64,000 bases of DNA from Lytechinus pictus (GCF_037042905.1 NC_087252.1:1619501-1683500); one strand, 5' to 3'; positions 18,301-31,207 are shown, counted from the first letter of the stretch. Program-made: numbers and translations. Notes: generated by a model not told the origin, from the sequence alone.

Positions 18301-20005
18301 AGAATTGCATTTGTAAGTGCATGCTACACCAGAAATTGATCAAAAACATATTTTTATGTTCAATTCCAAAGCAAATTTTGTACTAATTAGAATTCTTAAA
18401 GTAGCATTATTAGTGATAAAAACATTTTTGGTGTGGCCTGGAAAAATTTAGTTTGGTTGGAACTCCCTTTGAAACTGGTTTATCTCACCATAATTCCTCT
18501 TTAAAAAGCATAACTGTATAAATATCAATTGTATTCACACCAAAGCATACATGTAGCAACATATGCATGTGCACTTTAATAGACTCTACCAGGGGTGTGA
18601 GTGGTCACAAATAAAAAGATCAGAAAAAGTGTTGAAAAAGTCTGAAATAGAAAGAGCTCCCATACTTTTTGTACAGAGGAAGGCCAAAAATAAGCTGAAA
18701 TTAAGCTGAAAATCAAAACAAAAAAATCTGAAATCAGATAAAAATCAGAACTCTCACACCCCTGGACTCTACTTCAATTACATACAGTATAAGTACAAAG
18801 TATTTCGCACGTGTACTGATTGTAAAACACGATTCCACTGTAAAAGGATAATTCACCCATTATTACTTCAGGAAGGATCCGCCCTAGGCTCATAATGCTC
18901 CATTCACAGACCAGTCTGATGAGAGGTCATGTGATTTGTTGTGTGAGCAGACGACATCGAGTCAGCATATTTACTTTTGAACTTGAATACACATACATGT
19001 AGTAACCTACTTTATTAATGTTATAAATCTAGCAACAAATTGCCATGAAATTCCATGGCATATTATTAGGGCCCCCTCATTTTTGAGGGGTCAATAAACT
19101 ATTATTAAAGGTAAAAGAGAGTAGTTGCAGCAAACAATGATTTCATGAGGAGTCTTTTATTGTCAAAATATTATCATACAGTACATCTAGATCTGGTACA
19201 TTAATGTAAACTTATCTTTGTAAAATCATGAAATCTTAGCTCAAAATCGATAATTCTGATGATCACTAACACAGAAAAACATGTGTGGGACAGTGTATTA
19301 ACATGGCTTCGAAAAATACCTGATATTTGATGGAATTCTGTGCTTAAAAATTTCTCAGCAATTATAAATTTTTTCCCCTTAGCTATTTGGTGCATATTTT
19401 TTATGCATACAAACGCTTTGGTGGGAATTTTATTGGATTCTGTTCAAACTCATTTTGAGATCGTTAGCACAACTGGTAGTTACCTTAAACTTGCTTTTTA
19501 AATGTATTCCACAGATATTGATCATGTATGATGATTGTTTGTTATCTTTAATCATGGCAAAAATAAAACAATTCAAGTTTTTTATGATCAATCAAATGAA
19601 TTGTAAAACTTTTTTCTGTTGAAAATGAAACAAATAAAACTTTGAAAAAGAAAAGGATTGCGTTAATAGTAAATGGTCACAGTTGAACTTACCTTTAATT
19701 TAAAAAAAAAAAATTTCAGTGAACTGTTTATGGATGATTTTCTTTTTTATTTGACAAAGTAAATTGGAAATTGGACAAAATTGATATTATATGTACATAT
19801 CAAATGGGTTTATCCCATTATCCCATGTAGTTTTAGACTAAATGTATCTGATAAGTAGACTGCTTTTAGATCCAAACATTATCATCATCACCATCATCAT
19901 CATCGTCATCATCATCATTATCATCACTATCATCACCATCATCATCATCATCACCATCACCATCATCTTCATCAACATCATCATCATCATCATCCTCATC
20001 AACAA

Positions 20006-20038
<33 letters not shown>

Positions 20039-23000
20039 ATCATCATCACTGACCTGTGTCAAAGCTTGTTGTCCCTGGGGGAATGTCGTCACAACGGCTT
20101 GCGGGTTGGCTTCAGTATCTCCTACCTGAACCACTCGGTATGTTACCTGGCTCTGTCCATTGCTGTCTGTACGGAACTGATACTGTGGGTGAAAAGAGAC
20201 AAATACAAGAGAAAAAATGAGATGAAGATTTATGTAGCACAGTGAAGTAACTCAGAATAGGAAAATCATCTATTCTGTAGGTGGGAAGAGACAAAACTGA
20301 CAAATACAAGAGAAAAACACCGGAGCTAAAGGATTGTGTAGTAAAGGAAAGTCACTTTATAGAAGTGATGAAAGTATATGAAAATCAAATGTTTCTATAG
20401 TCAAATGTTAAAACCTAATTCATTAATTAGGATTTTCCCTTAGCAGTGTAGCCCCTCGAATGTCTATTGTGAACTATGCATGTATTACATGTACATGTAC
20501 CTAACTTTTTTGCTGAAATTCCTTCTCTCTTTCTATTTTTTCTAAAGCGCTTTATAGAGAAACCTTTGTGATAAAGTGCTAAACAAATACTCTTAATCGA
20601 ACTCCCACTGAAATTAATTATAATCCAGTATCGAGACAAAAAATAATATTTCCAGCATACAATTAATAATTTGCAGCATTTCTAAAAACTATTTTAGTTT
20701 AAAAAACTAATGCACATAAAGATATTTGAAGCAAATCTTTTCAACAAATCTACTCAATTTGAAAAAAAAAATGATTGGCATTGTTGTGACATTACGACTG
20801 AGTTATATTAAAATATCTAATATAGTAAAGCATAAATTACCTGGATATTCTCAGCAAATGGCCCCTCTCCACTGGGGTCTGTAACAACCTGATCTCCTGT
20901 AGGTAAAATATAATATAATTAGCAGTGGGCTATACAGTGGTCAAAATAACCTTCTTCATAATTTTTACTAAGGGAATAGTTTTTTTGTGTTTCTTTACTC
21001 AACATGAAATGACATTATTTTTTTCTCAGGTGCCTAATGACTCGAAATTACAATCGTCCATACATGTATGCCGATACCTGATATTTGATAACCACTACCG
21101 GTATTTCATGTATGAAGGCTTTGTGGAAAAGAGGCTTATAGAATATACAGTTTGCATAATTACCTTGAAAATTTAAAATCTCAACCTTATTTAAGTTTTT
21201 GATATAACATGGCCAAAGTTCATTGACCCTAAATGACCTTTGACCATTATCACGTCACCTGCAACTTACACGTTCAGATGGTCAATGCTACCTGATTCCC
21301 CTTAAATCTAAGTTTCATTAAAAAAAAACCTTCTTACTTTTTATGTTATGATGAAACTTCAAAAATTTAACTTAGGTTAGGATTTCAATATTGATACCCA
21401 ATACAGTCTATATTGTAAGTTCATTGACCTTGACAATGTGACCAGAAACCCTTGCAAGATTATCAGTGATCCTTGATTACCCTAACGAATAACTTTTGTG
21501 AAATAGGTCCATATCATAATTACATGTAAATTTCAAAACTTAACCTTGGTTAAAGGTAAATTCCAGTTCTGGTAACGATCTCAAAATGACTGTTTACAGA
21601 ATCTAATATAATGACCACCCAAGTGTCTGTTTGTATGAATAAAAAATATGTGCCAAAGGATTCTGGAAGAAATTGTGTAATTGCTGAGAAATAAGCAAAA
21701 TAAGCGCGGATTCGGTCACTTCCGTCGGGTCTTTATTCCAGCAATAATAATACACTGTCCCACGTGTGCCTATCTGTGTTGGCGATCTTCAGTGTGATCG
21801 TATTTCAGCTTAGATTTTATGATTTCACAAAGTTCAGTTTATGTAACTGTACCAGATCTAGATCCACGATGATATAGTCATACTTAACCTTGGTTTTACA
21901 GACTTTCTCACGAAATTAGTGTTTTACTGCAACTACTGTAATTTAGCTTTAAGAGTTCAATTTTAAAACCGCCGCCATCTGAAAAGTGGCATCTACAGTC
22001 TGTTCTGGTATGCAGGCCAGACCAATTTTAGAGCAAAGAAAAGAGAGGAGAAAAAAGAAAAATGTAAAAAGAGGAAAAAAAAGAGAGGCATGTGCTGAAA
22101 CTGTATAATACCCCTAAAGCTCCCCCAATCATGTTTCTATTAGTAAAAAAGGAGGAAAAGAAAAAAAAAAGAGTAAGAAAATGAACTATATTTCTTACCA
22201 TCTGCTGTTAGATGTACTGTCACTTCTTCGTCTAAATCTTTGTCCTTGTCTTGTGGTCTGCAAAAACAAGAAAAAAAAAGACAAAAAATATATTATCCTC
22301 ATATCAAAATTCAAAATAGACTATCAAATCATTTGATTTCCATTGTGTATACTTTGAGATTCAGTTTCGGTTTTGTTTTGCTTTTTTATTTAAAGAGCTC
22401 AACAAATGTAATACACATGAATAAAATTGACACAATCAACGGAGAGAATACATTAAATGCATGATAGTCAAGAACTCACAGAAACACATACCACATGCAT
22501 GTAAACTGAAATAAAACTTAAAATTCAAGAAATCTCTTCAAAAGCAGAGCGATGTAGATCAGATAAATGACAGTCACTAGTGTACAGATCTATGGGACTA
22601 CAGGGGGGGGGGGCAACTCCATGTACCCCACCCTCAAAAAATAAAATCAATGATGGGGGGGGGGGAGGGGGAATTGAAATGTAGAAATAAGGGAAATAGA
22701 AAGGAAAAGGTATTTAATAACCTGAAAATGATTGTTTAACTCATGTTAAACTCTCACCTTATTTGTGCAATATCCAAAGAAACCACTTTGGCCATTATTC
22801 AAGACATGAAGCAACCAAAAAACAATGATTCATAAAAAGTGGATAGATCCGAAAAGTAATCCAAGAATAATTCCAAATTAAGGTTATTCCAAAGTTACTG
22901 TACTCTACTCTAATACCATAAAGCATATCACATCAAATAGCATCTATTTACTATAAAAATATAGCTTTCAATTTTCTCATCAGTGAATAGAGTCAAGTAC

Positions 23001-26000
23001 TTGAATGCCATGAAGAAAACTGCAACGCTAGGAAAACAGCAAAGAGGAAAAAGTAAGGAGAGAGGAAAGAGGTTCGGAAAGTTAGCCATAGTCATGTGAC
23101 CTAACTCACGCCAGACGGACACGGGGGCATTTTACTACGACTATTTATGAATGAAACCATTTCAGGTACTATCGACCGAGGAGTGAAGTCTTGTGAAATC
23201 ACGTCCCCTTGGAGATCAAAATTGTCCGCCTCTTAGAGTTTGCTCCAAGGTCGACTTGTGAGACAGATCAAAATGCCTGTTGTTTTTAAATAAACAAAGG
23301 CTGTTTGTGTAAACCTGAGAACTTGTCAGAGGCTTGAAAAAAACATAGCAACAGCTAGAAAATTGATTCTTCTACAAGCGGGTAAAGGGAATCTGACCTC
23401 TCTCGTTTAAAGAAAGAAGCATCCTTACATTTGAATAAGCAGGCCTATTCGTTTAACATAAAACCATGGAACACATTAACCCTTTAAACACTTCCCTACA
23501 TATTACTGGGGGGAGGCTAAATCATTTAGCCCCCCTCCAACCTATCCAGTAAAACAATGTCCATTATTTTGTTAGACATGCCGAGCATTCAAGTAGTCTG
23601 GAGCCTGGTTAGAGGGACTGTTTCCCAGATGACAGGGGGTTCACGTTGCACCCAGTCATGGGGGCTGAACGTCACCCCACGAGGCCGAGCCCACATGACT
23701 CGACATGATTGGCTACGAGGGAACAATAATAACAGCATCCTGTTCTTAACTTGGTGTTAAACACGATGGATGTTACTTGGTAATTATTAGGGGACCGGTG
23801 AAGAAGGGATAGAGATATTTTATACTCTCTTTTATTTTAATGAATACATGTACTCTCTGTTATTTCACCCTCAATTTATTTTCCAATCACCTTTTTTCCC
23901 TCTTTTTTTGGCTTCGTTTGATTTTAGTCTTTTCTATTTATATTCCTCTTGTAACGTTTTTTTTCTGGTAACAAGGTGCTTCTTTATTTTATGTAATGAA
24001 CAATTATTCTGTTTCATATTTCATTGCTTAAGGTTTAAACACTTATAATGTTTCTCCAAATGGGAGGCTAATTTTCTACAAGCTCTGCTTTTAATAGGCT
24101 ATGCCACTTTTCTTACAACCTGTGCTGTACCTTACCATGTTAAATACTTCAATTGAATTTGAAATGCAGGGGAAAAAGTCACACGATGGCTGGGGCAATT
24201 TAACCCCGAAATGCGGAGCACTGGCAACTAAAAATGGAAATCCCCATTCATTGCAATGCTAAAGCTTATCCAATGCTAGGCAGTAGGTTGTCAAAAGTAA
24301 ACTCCCCTCCAAAAAAAAATTGTAATAATTTCTGCTTTTTTGAAATGCTATGTATTTGCTATTTGTCAAAGCGGAAGGAAAATATGTGAGGAACAAAAAA
24401 TAAATTCAAGACTCATTATGAAGCTGCATGTTTCACAAGCATTTTACTCACATAGATTCTTAATGTTCTATAGGAGTATGTTTATTATTTCGATCAGATT
24501 TAGAGCACATTCTCGGTAAATTTAATTGTTTATCACTTTTCTACAAATTTATAAAAACATTTTGTGAAACAAATCTTAAAAATTAGTGATACATTCAGTG
24601 TGTATATCAGAAGTGAGATGAAGATTTTATTCTGAACTTTTCACTTACATTTAATTAAGGTCTTATGTTCTTTCCTATCAAAATAACTGTATCATTAAAA
24701 TGAATACTGTACATGATGCACAGAGCTGCCAAGTTGTATTTTGCATTTACAGTATTCTTATCCCCCAAAATCAGTATTTTGACCCAAAAAATCAGTATTT
24801 TTACCGTGTGAGATAAATATTGTGTATTTTTCCCCAAAAAAGTGTATTTCATAATAAAATGCTTGGCGCACTCGCCCGTCACGGCGCTCAAGCTGCATGC
24901 AAGCTAAAATGCGCACTGCTCTCGCAGATGAAAAAAAAAAACCATTGAAACTTGTGTATATCTCACCCTGGTTTTAACAAAATGATTGAAAAAAAAAACA
25001 AGTTACCTGAAATTACATTGATCTAATAACCATATTTGTGTACGTTTTATGAAATAGAGACGTACTAAATACGGCTAAAACGTAGTGGTTGGCAGGTCTG
25101 GATGCAGTTGAACAAACATGCACATGTACATGTAGGTTGAACAATCACTAATGCACAAGCCCTACAGAGCAGTTTAAAAAGTTTCAAAATGAGCACTTGA
25201 GCTGAAAGGGGAAATGGATCAATTACAGACAGAAATGAGTTGTTAATTTAAGTTCATTATCACTAACTCACTGTTTTTCCTTCGTTGCATGTACATTTAC
25301 GTATATTCTCTTCCCCTCTCTGAACTTCATTTCTCTTGCTCTCTCCAATACACTCTGCCCTTCCCTCATTCCCTTCTAATCTTCCTCACCACCTCTCTCT
25401 CTCTTCCCAATTTCCCCCAATGATCCCTCCTAAACATTCCTTCTCATGCAACCTCTCTCTATGCCACCTTCACTTCACTCTCTTTATCCATTCATCTACA
25501 TGTATCTCTCCCTCCCCTCCTTTCTCGATTTGTTCTAAAACTCCCTCCCTCCATCCATCCTTCCTACCTTCATGTTTCACTCGATCCTCCCTCCATCCAA
25601 CCATCCCTCACTCCATCTACCCCTCCTTCACTCCTCCCTCCCTCCCTCTACCCATCCATGACTATCAGACCAGTATCCATCAATCCACAATATTTAGCAA
25701 TCCACCCCTCCCTCCCTTGATTCATATCCAACCATCCCTTCATCCATCTACCCATCAATTTATTCACCCCTCCCTCCCTCCATATTTCATCCATCCATTC
25801 ATCCTTCCATCAATTCATCCATCCACGCACCCATTCATCCCTCCCTCCCTCTGTCCCCCTATTCATTCATCCATCCACCACTCCATCTATTCATCAACCC
25901 ATCCACCCGTCCATCCCTCGATCATCCATTCCTCCATCTATCCATCTATACCGGTATATCTGTCTATATATATCCATCCATCCATCCCTATTTAAACTAC

Positions 26001-29000
26001 AAGTACATGTAATCGGACATGCTGGAAGTTACTTCAGGTTTGGAGTTAAGCTACATCACGTCAATTTATTTCCATCCATCCCTCCCCCCTCTATACAGGT
26101 ATATATATCCATATTACATGATAACTAAGTATCAGTCCAGCATCCATCCCTCTCTCATTTGCTCCTCCCTCACCCCTTCCACATTTGATTTGATTTGATT
26201 TACCAATATAAAAACAATACATATAAAATCACAACATAATATAATACATGATAAAATAACATAGGATGGATCGCCCTACTCAGCTGAGCCATTACAGCAC
26301 AACTGTTCTGCCGAGGGGTCCAGCTACATGTATATTCAATAAACAATATGAATGAAATTCATAATACAAAAATAAACATCAATGACTACATACCAGTCTC
26401 CATCCATTGCTTTGTATTCAAAAGATACAAAAATATATATTTTTTTTCTATTTATTATTAATTTATTTATTTATTTATGTATTTATTCTTTTTTTTTTTT
26501 TTGGGGGGGGGGGTTAGTTCCTATTGGTTAAACCTTTTACTTTCTGTTTTTTTGTTTTGTCATTTTCAAAGGGGAAGTTTACCCTGACAATAAGTTTGTT
26601 TTCATTGAAGCATAAATATTAATACTCTCCATAGAGAAAAATAATTGTGAAGGATTGATTGTATCTGTGTTATAACAATAAGTTTTCATTTGTGTCGCCA
26701 CAGAAAAGTTCCTAAATGTGTCATGTGGCATTTTTTTTTTTAATATGCCATTTTCTCAAAAAACTGAAATTAGTTTGACTTGTGAGGTGGATATACATGT
26801 ATCATCAGACATATACCCCCTACTGTGAAAAAACATTTCTTGTCATCATGTTGTATTATAAATAAAAAATAATTTATGGAAACTATATATCGCATGTTAT
26901 ATTGTATGAGGGAGCTGCTCGCATATTGCTGCCACTAAACTCTCTTATTTATCTGCATTCAGGTATTTTGTGCACTAGGATTTTAGCACAAACAAAATAT
27001 CTGTTCAAAAAGGGTCTGAATGTAGAGACTAAACACATGAAATAATGCACTGCTGTTTGCTCCCATAGAGTTAAAGGAGAAACTCTCTGACAAAAAGTTT
27101 GTTGTAAAAATACCAGAAAAATTAATAAAAATATTGGTGAAGGTTTGAGGAAAATCCATTATAAAAGAATAAGAAAGTTGTTTGAATTTTAAGTTTTTGA
27201 GTTGTGATGGCACACATGTACATGCGAGCAGCTGCCCCATATACATAACATGCATAAATTTCAAATTTCTAATGGTTCAAATAAAATTTCTTCCTTCAGG
27301 AGTGGGTGTGAAAAAAAATTGTCTGTTGATATAATGATTAAAAAAGAAAAGAAACCAATTTCAATTTTTTTGAGAAAAATACCATGATTTTTTTTTCCAC
27401 CATACTTTGAAAGCTGCTCGCACATGACGTCACAAATCCCAACATTAACATTCTAATAATTTTTTATTCTTTGATGGGATATTCCGCAAACCTACATAAA
27501 TATTTTTTATTATTATTTTTGAAATAAAGTTTATGTCAGGGTGAACTTCCCCTAAAAACATTGTCACATGTCCATGAAGTCAAATCACCCAAAATTCTGG
27601 GGCCATATTCTGAAAATTGTCTTTCATTTTGAGAGTTACAATAAAATCAGTATTCTGATCCAAGGCAATTGAAAAGGGGCATTTTCAGTGGAGCACATGC
27701 AATGGATCACCAAGGTAATAGGTAAAAAGGGCACTTATAATCTTTATATTAAGTTATTTTGGCCTTAAAGGGGAAGTCACCCTGACAAAAAGTTTATTGT
27801 AAAAATAGAAGATAAAAATATCTAAGAACATTGACGAAGGTTCGAGAAAAATAAAGCAAAGAATAAAAGAGTGATTTAGAATTTCAATTATTTTATTTGT
27901 GACCTCATATGCGAGCAACTTTCCTACACATTGTATGGTATTAAAAAAAATCAATGTTTTTTACTGTACCTTCAGTATATGTATCAATTACAAATCATTT
28001 CACACTCGTTCATAAAAAAAGAACAAAAATAAGTAATCATGAACCATTTAAAAATTGATATACATGTATGCATTTTATATTACATAACATATGATATGGG
28101 GCAGCTGCTCGTTAATGATGTCACAAACCCAAAACTTGACATTCTTCTTCCAATAACTTTCTTAATTCTAATTTGCCTCAAACCTTCACCAATATTTTTT
28201 ATTATTTTTACTGCTTTTTTAAAACAAACTTTTCTTCAGGGTGAACTTCCCAGGCTTTATTAAGTCAACAATAATGTGGAAGGGCATCAAGGCCATTTCT
28301 TAGGGAATAAGAGGCCAACATGGCCATGGATGGATTTGTTTACATGTACAGTACACTGACATGCCATCTGCTGTGATGTACATTGTCTTGGAATGACCAC
28401 AGTATAATAGGCAACATGTTCACTGCAACCACCCTGCCTGTAGTGAATGTACATGTACAGATCTATGCAACACATATTTTAGAAATTCTTTTTAAATATT
28501 CACTTTTGCAACCAAAGATATTCATTCCCAAACAGATATGATTTTTTTTCCATTATCAACTTAGGAATCATTTTTGTTTATTTACCCGAGGTCCTGAGCA
28601 CCCAAAAAGTATAATTTGGGGTATATTTTTGTGTGGGCCCAGCAAATCACGTCCATGTTACCATGTTCAGTCCATGAACTTAAAATATTAACACCAACGT
28701 GTTAAGCTGCCAAAGGAATTACAACATCAACTATCAAGTAAGCTGGCACATTCGTCTGCATTACAAACATGACGATGAACGATCGAACTTCAAAGTAAGA
28801 ACCTGAACGCGTGTGTCTGTCATAAAAATTCAGTATTTTCCAGCATATATTTCAGAAAGGAGGCCGGAGGTAAGCTGATAAATATATATAGACCCCCTAC
28901 TTATTTTCATTCTTGTGCCCCTTTAATCTGCCCATCTATCAACAAAAGGGGGAATTAAGCAGTAAATGAGGAGGGTGAGGTAGCACAGTCACTCTTTTTA

Positions 29001-31207
29001 ATAGTCTTTTCCTCATGAAAATTATAGGCTGCTACTACATGTAGGCATAGATGCTGTAATGAAGTGTTGTGCCAAGTGCCAACCACCACCATCACCATGA
29101 TCAAGTGCTACGAGTCCTATGGCCGTCATCGGTCTATTGATGGAGGGGATACTGCGGAGCATCCCTGACAGAAATGACAGAAATAGACTTCTATTAAAGG
29201 TCAAGTCCACCCCAGCAAAATGTGTATTTGAATAAATAGAGAAAAATCAAACTAGCATAATACTGAAGATTTCATTAAAATCAGACGTAAAATAAGAAAG
29301 TTATGGCATTTTAAAGTTTCGCTTATTTTTCACAAAACAGTGATATGCACAACTCAGTGACATGCAAATGAGTCAATCGATGATGTCCATCACTCACTAT
29401 TTCTTTTGTTTTTTATTGTTTGAATTATACAATATTTCATTTTTTACAGATATGACCATAGGGACCGACTCAACTGAATCATGTAGTAATAAACAATGCT
29501 AATTCCACATGTTCAGGGAGGAATTAATCACTGTTTCACTTGACAATGAGGAGAAAATTAGAATATTTCATATTTCATATAATAAAATACAAAAGAAATA
29601 GTGAGTGGATGACGTCATCAGTCTCCTCATTTGCATACCAACCAGGATGTGCAAATAACTGTTACAGTATGTGAAATTAGGCGAAATTTGAAAATGTCAT
29701 AACTTTCTTATTTTACATCCGATTTTGATGAAATTTTCAGTGTTATGTTTGTTGGATTTTTCTCTTTTTATTCAAATCAATTTTTTGTTGGGGTGGACTT
29801 GTCCTTTAAGTTATATTATCAGTGATTCATATTAGTCTAACGGCAAACGCGTGTAACAACTTCATGTAAATTGTATCAAGTTAATGTTTGCATAGACCAA
29901 AAGCTTGTTCCCCTGAACTCTGTTGGCTCTAGCCAGGCGGCTTCTAGAGAGTAAAAATCATTTACTAACGTAAGGTTACTCTCATACGAAGCCAGGGCTT
30001 CTATCTCATAGACCCACACAAAGGAAGCCAAAACCTGAAACTTTCACCCCCGAGATTTCTACTTTCCTAGTAAAAGATCTAGACCTAAATCATGTACATG
30101 GGATAAAACTTCATTTCCGACATTTCTACGCTCTCGTTGTTATTTTTAAACAAGAATTCATTTAAAAAAATGAAAAAATATTGTGAAAAGACGGAAGAGA
30201 CTTGCCCGATGTTTACGCCGCCATCTTCTTTCTTATTGTACTTCCCCAACGTTACGGACGCGAGCGGGGGCGAAAGTTTCAGGGTTTTTTGCAGTACACG
30301 CAGATGAATAGGGAGGACTCCCTGGCTTCGTATGAGAGTAACCTTACGTTAGTAAATGATTTTTACTCTCTAGAAGCCGCCTGGCTAGTTGGCTCCACTC
30401 ACCAAATACAGAGACCGAAGTTCTAGCTCGATCTGTACAGGGACTCAATGGCCATATGTTTATGTATTAAGTTCGGATAAAACAGGGAAGTGAAGTTGCG
30501 TGACAGCCGAAGTAAGTCACTGTTTTTTCCCCACTTTACTGTCTTTGGTACATTTCAGGCCAAAACGGAATGATTATCTTGACTTTATTTTGGTTCAGTT
30601 CTTTTTATATATTTTCATGAAATAAAGACAAAAATCGATGAGCCCCGTCGGGGGGATTTTGCATTGTTAACCCCCTAATGGTGGCTGCACGATAGCGAGC
30701 CGTCTGTGTACGAGAAAAATAATAATTTAATGTTAAAATTTAAATAACTCCTCGAAACAGACGGCTGCCAGCTGTCTAATGTTTGCAGTGAATCAAGATT
30801 AAAAAAAAAACAGTGCAGCTCTCTCGCATGCATCATTCAGAGACACATTTACAACAGGGAAATTTGGGAATCTCACATTTTCTCTGATTACAACATGCAG
30901 TGCAGTGTGCACTGCAATGCACCACATGAATACATACCGGTACACGGTTATTGCACAGCTCACACACAGCACTTCGCTCCAGACCCGGCGAAACAACAAA
31001 GGGCCAATCGCACAACAGCAAAACGCCACCCAACGTAAAACGACCTCAAACTACGCTGCACAACAACTACACACAAACTCACACAGGAAATACGCCACGA
31101 CATGAAAACAACCATCGAAAAAGCAGTACAAAATATGGTTAATTAAAGTCGAAAACTTCACATTTCTTTTCTTACCCTTGATCTAGTGTGTGATCGAGAA
31201 CATCCAT
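15090..31207 (-). CDS. Usf: Upstream stimulatory factor (USF1/2-type bHLH-zip), complete, 8 exons
   Basis: Exons 31176-31207, 22199-22257, 20841-20896, 20054-20182, 17401-17569, 16954-17041, 15920-16073 and 15090-15302 join in phase to 299 residues (human USF1 is about 310). The N-terminus is acidic (KDKDLDEEVT). A USF-typical YQFRTDSNGQ...VTYRVVQ block lies near 50-68. The USF-specific region around 149-177 (QFYVMMSPQDVLQG, IAPRT) precedes the basic region with His195, Glu199 and Arg203, the residues that read CACGTG. Helix1-loop-helix2 follows, then a leucine zipper near 245-288. USF is a nuclear, dimeric E-box activator; its family identity here is secure. The ATG at 31207 has a good context (CCACATGG). 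Intron 1 is 8.9 kb and full of mobile DNA. The gene lies head to head with USF3. Confidence 0.95.
15920..16073 (-). CDS. Usf: USF exon 7, basic region and helix 1
   Basis: 154 nt encoding the basic region THNEVERRRRDKINNWIVKL and SKIIPDC. It enters at phase 2 and leaves at phase 0 within the loop, at KQGQ|SK. Confidence 0.96.
16156..16313. repeat. (TCA)n microsatellite in USF intron 6
   Basis: TCA and CCA triplets starting about 80 bp before the exon 7 acceptor. Met-rich frames here are spurious. Confidence 0.95.
16640..16881. mobile_element. Foldback MITE rich in GGTGTT (copy 2)
   Basis: Near-identical to 245-488, with the same CACTGCAAAAACTC end. In USF intron 6, about 70 bp below the exon 6 donor. 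Confidence 0.8.
16954..17041 (-). CDS. Usf: USF exon 6, USF-specific region
   Basis: 88 nt encoding QFYVMMSPQDVLQGASQRTI and APRTHQFN. This is the hallmark USF-specific region found just before the basic region in USF proteins. The donor is AATAC|GTAAGC. Confidence 0.93.
17083..17171. mobile_element. Small MITE next to USF exon 6
   Basis: Perfect inverted ends ATGGGGCGTTGCAAGAAA and TTTCTTGCAACGCCCCAT. It lies only ~42 nt upstream of the exon 6 acceptor. A related fragment begins near 39211. Confidence 0.8.
17401..17569 (-). CDS. Usf: USF exon 5
   Basis: 169 nt encoding VIQGSFNGES, then ETRFTYFPAAST and a Gly-rich segment. Two GT donors lie 3 nt apart (TCAG|GTG|GTAAGT). The second is the better match and is used in the model; the first would drop one Gly. 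Confidence 0.9.
18590..18764. mobile_element. hAT-like MITE in USF intron 4
   Basis: Ends CAGGGGTGTGAG and CTCACACCCCTG. The perfect 8-bp duplication GACTCTAC is at 18582-18589 and 18765-18772. Both are typical of hAT elements. 175 bp, non-coding. Confidence 0.85.
19105..19488. mobile_element. TTAAAGG-type family H, copy 1
   Basis: Starts TTAAAGGTAAAAGAGAGTAG and ends GATCGTTAGCACAACTGG, then CCTTAA. It is related in reverse orientation to 21550-21952. In USF intron 4. Confidence 0.65.
19878..20046. repeat. (TCA)n microsatellite beside USF exon 4
   Basis: TCA/TCG/CCA triplets running to within about 7 bp of the exon 4 donor. They read as (ATG)n in the transcript. Confidence 0.95.
20054..20182 (-). 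CDS. Usf: USF exon 4
   Basis: 129 nt, phase 0 on both sides. It encodes YQFRTDSNGQSQVTYRVVQV and a Gln-rich tail ending ALTQ; the vertebrate USF1 counterpart is the YVFRTENGGQ block. The donor ACAG|GTCAGTG is followed at once by a long GAT/ATG microsatellite. Confidence 0.93.
20841..20896 (-). CDS. Usf: USF exon 3
   Basis: 56 nt between cctacAG and ATCCAG|GTAATT, encoding DQVVTDPSGEGPFAENIQ and joining directly to the conserved YQFRT of exon 4. Confidence 0.87.
21550..21952. mobile_element. TTAAAGG-type family H, copy 2
   Basis: Starts TTAAAGGTAAATTCCAGTTC and ends CTTTAA. It shares AACGATCTCAAAATGA and CACTGTCCCAC(G/A)TGTG with copy 1. In USF intron 2. A third fragment lies at about 60110-60219. 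Confidence 0.65.
22199..22257 (-). CDS. Usf: USF exon 2
   Basis: 59 nt between tttgCAG and GATG|GTAAGAA, encoding PQDKDKDLDEEVTVHLTAD. Acidic. Phase 2 in, phase 1 out. Confidence 0.85.
24721..25100. mobile_element. DNA element with CAGAGCTGCCAA ends
   Basis: Inverted ends CAGAGCTGCCAA and TTGGCAGGTCTG. Flanking direct repeat GATGCA is at 24715-24720 and 25101-25106. AT-rich interior with repeated CAGTATTTT. In USF intron 1. Confidence 0.7.
25336..25995. repeat. Pyrimidine-rich (TCCA/TCCC)n tract
   Basis: Imperfect ATCC, TCCC and ATTC units over ~660 bp in USF intron 1. The 219-residue Ser/Pro/His/Ile frame is a by-product. Confidence 0.9.
26186..26460 (-). mobile_element. Probable LINE 3' end, minus strand
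   Basis: (AAATC)n tail on the minus strand next to 3'-UTR-like AT-rich sequence. Truncated, no ORF. Confidence 0.35.
27071..27553. mobile_element. TTAAAGG-type foldback family C, copy 1
   Basis: Left end TTAAAGGAGAAACTCTCTGA; right end CAGGGTGAACTTCCCC. The arms share GCGAGCAGCT and AATAAGAAAGTTG. A left-end fragment of the same family lies at about 26567-26950. Confidence 0.7.
27765..28252. mobile_element. TTAAAGG-type foldback family C, copy 2
   Basis: Left end TTAAAGGGGAAGTCACCCTG and right end CAGGGTGAACTTCCC. In USF intron 1, about 200 bp from copy 1. Confidence 0.72.
29194..29809. mobile_element. TTAAAGG foldback family B, copy 2
   Basis: The same ends as copy 1, with TGACGTCA at 29610-29617 and ATTTGCAT at 29629-29636. 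In USF intron 1. Confidence 0.85.
29930..30387. mobile_element. Foldback element, perfect 68-bp inverted ends, 8-bp target duplication
   Basis: The ends 29930-29997 and 30320-30387 are identical inverted copies over 68 bp (start TAGCCAGGCGGCTTCTAGAG). Direct repeat GTTGGCTC flanks at 29922-29929 and 30388-30395. It holds a YY1-like GCCGCCATCTT at 30217-30227. It lies in USF intron 1, 0.8 kb below exon 1. Confidence 0.9.
31176..31207 (-). CDS. Usf: USF exon 1 (start codon)
   Basis: 32 nt encoding MDVLDHTLDQ plus two bases, with donor CAAGG|GTAAG. Phase 2 matches exon 2, 8.9 kb away. Confidence 0.8.

Noticed and set aside
25336-25995. 219-residue open frame rich in Ser, Pro, His and Ile
   Set aside because: It is a translation of an imperfect pyrimidine microsatellite, with no splice or domain support.
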